A stretch of DNA of 64,000 bases from NCBI GenBank assembly GCA_934149405.1, contig CAKPEV010000007.1:37867-101866 (forward strand), given 5' to 3'. Made by a program: the position numbers and the translations under genes. The notes under the pieces are model-generated. The model saw only the letters and a list, made by a program, of their open reading frames with translations, had not been told where the DNA came from and did no database searches. Position 1 is the stretch's first letter. The number at the start of each line of letters is the position of its first letter. Shown here in pieces: positions 62,797 to 64,000 of the stretch. The DNA is from an uncultured Clostridia bacterium (GTDB lineage: Bacteria > Bacillota > Clostridia > TANB77 > UBA1234).

Positions 62797-63207
62797 TTAC
62801 ATCTTATATCCATTATCACTTAGTACTTTTAGTATTAGCTCTTTCATGTTATCATACGAAATAGTCTCATATGCATCTTTAAAATTTAACCATTTAATAT
62901 CCGCGATTTCACTTTCTTGAGCTTTCACATCAGCTGACGTTTTTCTAGCCACAAAATATACAACTTGTTTTTTATTGCCATTTTCCATCATGTATTCCTC
63001 AACATATCTTTTATTTTCATCCGGAATAACATCGATATTAGTTTCTTCTTTTACTTCTCTTATAGCTGTTTGGAGCTCTGTCTCGCCACTTTCCATATGA
63101 CCTTTTGGAAAGCTCCAAAATCCTTTTGTTTGTTTAACCAAAAGAATTTTTTCATTGTCAATTATTATGCATCCACAACTTTTTTCAACTTTAACTTGAT
63201 TTTCCAT
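62797..63207 (-). CDS. Nudix hydrolase
   Basis: 136 residues. A complete Nudix box, GHMESGETELQTAIREVKEETNI, at about residues 36-58 fits GX5EX7REUXEEXGU with one change at the end. FWSFPKGH is usual for diadenosine polyphosphate (Ap4A) type members, but substrates vary. Third gene of the S66/ATP-grasp/Nudix cluster. Confidence 0.9.
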   Translation of the reverse strand: MENQVKVEKSCGCIIIDNEKILLVKQTKGFWSFPKGHMESGETELQTAIREVKEETNIDVIPDENKRYVEEYMMENGNKKQVVYFVARKTSADVKAQESEIADIKWLNFKDAYETISYDNMKELILKVLSDNGYKM

Positions 63208-63268
63208 ATTATTTTCCTCCTTTATATTTTAAGTCAATTAACACTACCAATGCAGCACAAATATTTTA

Positions 63269-63838
63269 TTATTTATCAAATATAAATTCAACCTTACTAT
63301 CATATAATTGTAACTTATTCAATCGCTTAATATTTCTCTCATTATTGGTAAAAATAATAGATTCTAGCATGTCCCAAATAATAACCCAACCTAATATAAA
63401 TAAAAATTCATCAATAAGCTTTAATATTTTGCCCTCAAGTGCATATGCAATTATAAAGATTACTATTCCTACAATAAATAATATTGCCGAAATATATCCG
63501 CTCATTCTATTTTCATAGTCAATATCATCGATTTCCATACCAAAATTATTTTTAACGATTTTTCTTATTCTATCTTGTTCTTCCTCTGAAATTTGATGGC
63601 AATGAAATTGTAATACAATGTCATACTTAAAAGGTATTATAGATGCGATTTCTTCTATATAGTCTGCAACATCATCTGAAAGGACAAGCTTTTTATAATC
63701 ATGTTTCATATAAAGATTGTCTATAGAATCTAATGAAATTGGAATAACCGCTTTACCATCTTCTCTTATGTAATTTCTTTCTACATAATCTTTTTCTCTA
63801 AATTTAATCTTCTTGTTTACAGATGCAAATAACTTCAT
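63269..63838 (-). CDS. Membrane protein of unknown family
   Basis: 189 residues from the ATG after AAAGGAG. An N-terminal soluble part of about 110 residues (VERNYIREDGKAVIPISLD, HCHQISEEEQDRIRKIVKNNF) is followed by two membrane helices (about 118-138 and 145-162) and a basic tail. The family is not recognised. It is 61 nt upstream of the Nudix gene on the same strand. Confidence 0.65.
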   Translation of the reverse strand: MKLFASVNKKIKFREKDYVERNYIREDGKAVIPISLDSIDNLYMKHDYKKLVLSDDVADYIEEIASIIPFKYDIVLQFHCHQISEEEQDRIRKIVKNNFGMEIDDIDYENRMSGYISAILFIVGIVIFIIAYALEGKILKLIDEFLFILGWVIIWDMLESIIFTNNERNIKRLNKLQLYDSKVEFIFDK

Positions 63839-64000
63839 ATAAACTCCTTTCGAATAATATATGAACATTATATCAAAAAATCGTGCGATGCAACATATTT
63901 TTCATAAACAAGTTTTTGATGTGTGTAGGTTTGTCAAACATATGTCACACCAATTTAGAAATAACTGCAATTGAAATACCTTTTTATATACATTAGCTCT

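Overview
The window is AT-rich chromosomal DNA from a spore-forming, Gram-positive, low-GC bacterium of class Clostridia. The evidence is spo0A (7694-8494), sigH (58517-59164) and an alpha/beta-type small acid-soluble spore protein (58110-58310), together with an RNase J, IreB, RuvX and TrmFO gene set, strong GGAGG ribosome binding sites, TTG and GTG starts, and tRNA genes that encode CCA. I cannot name the species. Most of the window is ordinary chromosome; mobile DNA is limited to small possible remnants.

Layout. 0.1-5.4 kb: radical SAM protein, HD-GYP protein, HtrA protease, YidD, Bax-inhibitor-like protein. 5.5-6.4 kb: a compact type I toxin-antitoxin locus with convergent promoters, next to a decayed transposase start. 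6.4-12 kb: TM2/OB protein, ribbon-helix-helix regulator with operator, Spo0A, YigZ, BaiN-like flavoprotein, PLP enzyme. 12-16.9 kb: DUF1292 proteins, ruvX, ireB, a large repeat-rich coiled-coil CpaE/MinD-like protein and a pilin-like membrane protein. 17-21 kb: a frameshifted D,D-carboxypeptidase and a NitT/TauT-type ABC importer whose ATPase is frameshifted. 21-24.8 kb: a glycosyltransferase/DUF1919 operon behind a cyclic-di-AMP (ydaO) riboswitch, divergent from a low-molecular-weight tyrosine phosphatase. 24.9-29.7 kb: secreted CAP and stalk-domain proteins and trmFO. 30-33 kb: secreted protein, acyltransferase and ECF sigma factor. 33.3-40.2 kb: ung-dinB, DUF368 carrier, paralogous small proteins, RNase J, polysaccharide deacetylase. 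40-48.7 kb: small accessory genes, tRNA-Gly and tRNA-Cys, GtrA, PilT, a degenerate ABC exporter and several proteins under 60 residues. 48.7-54.7 kb: a MarR-controlled heterodimeric ABC exporter and a membrane glycosyltransferase. 54.8-64 kb: frameshifted ispH, SPFH protein, dUTPase, endonuclease IV, SASP, sigH, amidase, ankyrin protein, tRNA-Thr, and an S66 peptidase/ATP-grasp/Nudix cluster.

Two observations stand out. First, three conserved genes (D,D-carboxypeptidase, ABC ATPase, ispH) are each broken by one extra base, and in each the reading frame changes exactly at an in-frame CGG that precedes a conserved glycine. By eye I found no normally decoded CGG in the other conserved genes, only in small or lineage-specific ones. 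This is either a systematic sequence artefact or +1 recoding at a rare codon. Second, the type I toxin and its convergent RNA start with nearly the same 30-nt leader in the same sense, unlike the complementary repeats of the Fst/par system.
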